Below are positions 5,969 through 6,408 of a DNA stretch of 6,408 bases, in pieces; position 1 is the first letter of the stretch, and each line of letters begins with the position of its first letter. A model generated the notes under the pieces. That model made no database searches. It saw only the letters and a list, made by a program, of their open reading frames with translations, and was not told the origin of the DNA. The stretch spans positions 1-6,408 of the forward strand of contig JAJZTV010000112.1 of NCBI GenBank assembly GCA_021847385.1. The letters run 5' to 3'. Position numbers and translations under genes: made by a program. The DNA comes from Pseudomonadota bacterium. Its GTDB lineage: Bacteria; Pseudomonadota; Gammaproteobacteria; Burkholderiales; Thiobacillaceae.

Positions 5969-6408
5969 TCAGTTCGCAAAAAAATCCGTTTCCCCCTCCG
6001 CCGAGGCTGCTTCCAGCTTGGCCGCGACCAGGGCGGCCTTGAGCCGGTCGGCACCGACCACCTTAGGCAACAAGCGGTGCGCCTTGAGCAGCCAGCGGGG
6101 CCGGGCGATGGCCGCGGCCTCCAGACGCTCGCGCGTCGCATCGCTCAGGCTCGGCAACAAAAGTAAGAGCGGGGCAAGCCACAGATGATAATCGTTAATA
6201 ACCGACTGCTCCAGTCGGTTATTCCAACTTTCGCTCACGATCAGTTCGGGAAAGGCCTCGGCAGTAAGGCTGCGCCCTTGCCAACCGGGTTCAAGCCGCA
6301 AGCCCTCAAGGCCCTCGCCGCCGCCCTCGGCGTTGCGCCGGAACCACTGCGCCGCAGCATAAGGCCGCGCGGCCTGATTGACGAGACGGGCCAAGGTGTC
6401 GCGGTGCG
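5969..6408 (-). CDS. Unrecognised protein upstream of the MoxR gene, 5' partial
   Basis: The frame is open to the right edge; about 145 C-terminal residues are visible. A TTG at 6394 could be read as a start, but coding continues through it, so the gene is taken as partial. I do not recognise the family. The visible part has no cysteine, a Trp-containing middle (SESWNNRLEQSVINDYHLW), a Leu-rich stretch (LAPLLLLLPSL) and an Ala/Arg/Leu-rich, probably helical C-terminus ending GETDFFAN. The Leu stretch is too short and too isolated to call a membrane segment firmly. Its stop TGA (5969-5971) is 3 nt from the MoxR start, so it belongs to the same operon and is a candidate third component, adaptor or client of the ATPase-VWA module. 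A perfect inverted repeat lies inside the coding region at 6197-6223. Confidence 0.7.
   Translation of the reverse strand, partial: HRDTLARLVNQAARPYAAAQWFRRNAEGGGEGLEGLRLEPGWQGRSLTAEAFPELIVSESWNNRLEQSVINDYHLWLAPLLLLLPSLSDATRERLEAAAIARPRWLLKAHRLLPKVVGADRLKAALVAAKLEAASAEGETDFFAN
6197..6223. repeat. Perfect 12-bp inverted repeat, 3-nt loop, inside a coding region
   Basis: The left arm AATAACCGACTG (6197-6208) and right arm CAGTCGGTTATT (6212-6223) are exact reverse complements around the loop CTC. On the minus strand it is read in frame as part of NNRLEQSVI in the unrecognised gene, without a stop. The flanks are more AT-rich than the rest of the gene. No T-tract follows on either strand. It would fold strongly in either RNA and as DNA is a good dimer-binding shape. 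The structure is certain; function is not known. Confidence 0.6.

Noticed and set aside
5978..5984. A run of seven T (minus strand) near the end of the unrecognised gene, as a programmed frameshift site
   Set aside because: The regular stop and the MoxR start are already in the same frame, so slipping to either other frame would not lead into the ATPase.

Overview
The window is ordinary-looking chromosomal DNA from a Gram-negative bacterium. It is GC-rich, with Sec signal peptides on two proteins, a c-type haem motif, a TlpA-type thiol-disulfide protein and a 9-nt-periodic intergenic inverted repeat. Protein style suggests a proteobacterium, perhaps a betaproteobacterium, but this is an impression and no marker gene is present.

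Left part, plus strand (1-2105). The window opens inside a protein that ends in a single CxxCH haem c motif (stop at 905). A 189-bp spacer follows, with a perfect 10-bp stem-loop and a small palindrome. Then comes a complete Ntn-type linear amide C-N hydrolase of the choloylglycine hydrolase / penicillin V acylase family (1095-2105). It starts Met-Cys and has no signal peptide.

Right part, minus strand (6408-2148). Five genes point leftward and converge on the hydrolase at a 42-bp junction with a small hairpin. In transcription order they are: an unrecognised protein cut by the window edge; a MoxR-type AAA+ ATPase; a protein with an HExxH metallopeptidase-like N-terminus and a C-terminal VWA-like domain (DUF2201 type); a secreted, probably catalytically degenerate alpha/beta-hydrolase-like protein; and a secreted TlpA/thioredoxin-like protein with WCPPC. 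The first two are separated by 3 nt and the last two overlap by 1 nt (TGATG), so each of these pairs is probably translationally coupled. The 86-bp and 73-bp gaps elsewhere each hold an inverted repeat.

How the genes may work together: MoxR ATPases with VWA partners are known as chaperone or metal-insertion-like modules, and the first three genes look like one such cytoplasmic module of unknown client. The last two look like a periplasmic pair joined by redox or envelope function; whether they share the transcript is not shown. The most unusual non-coding signal is a perfect 12-bp inverted repeat with a 3-nt loop lying in frame inside the first minus-strand gene (6197-6223). I found no RNA gene, CRISPR array, insertion sequence or clear defence system.
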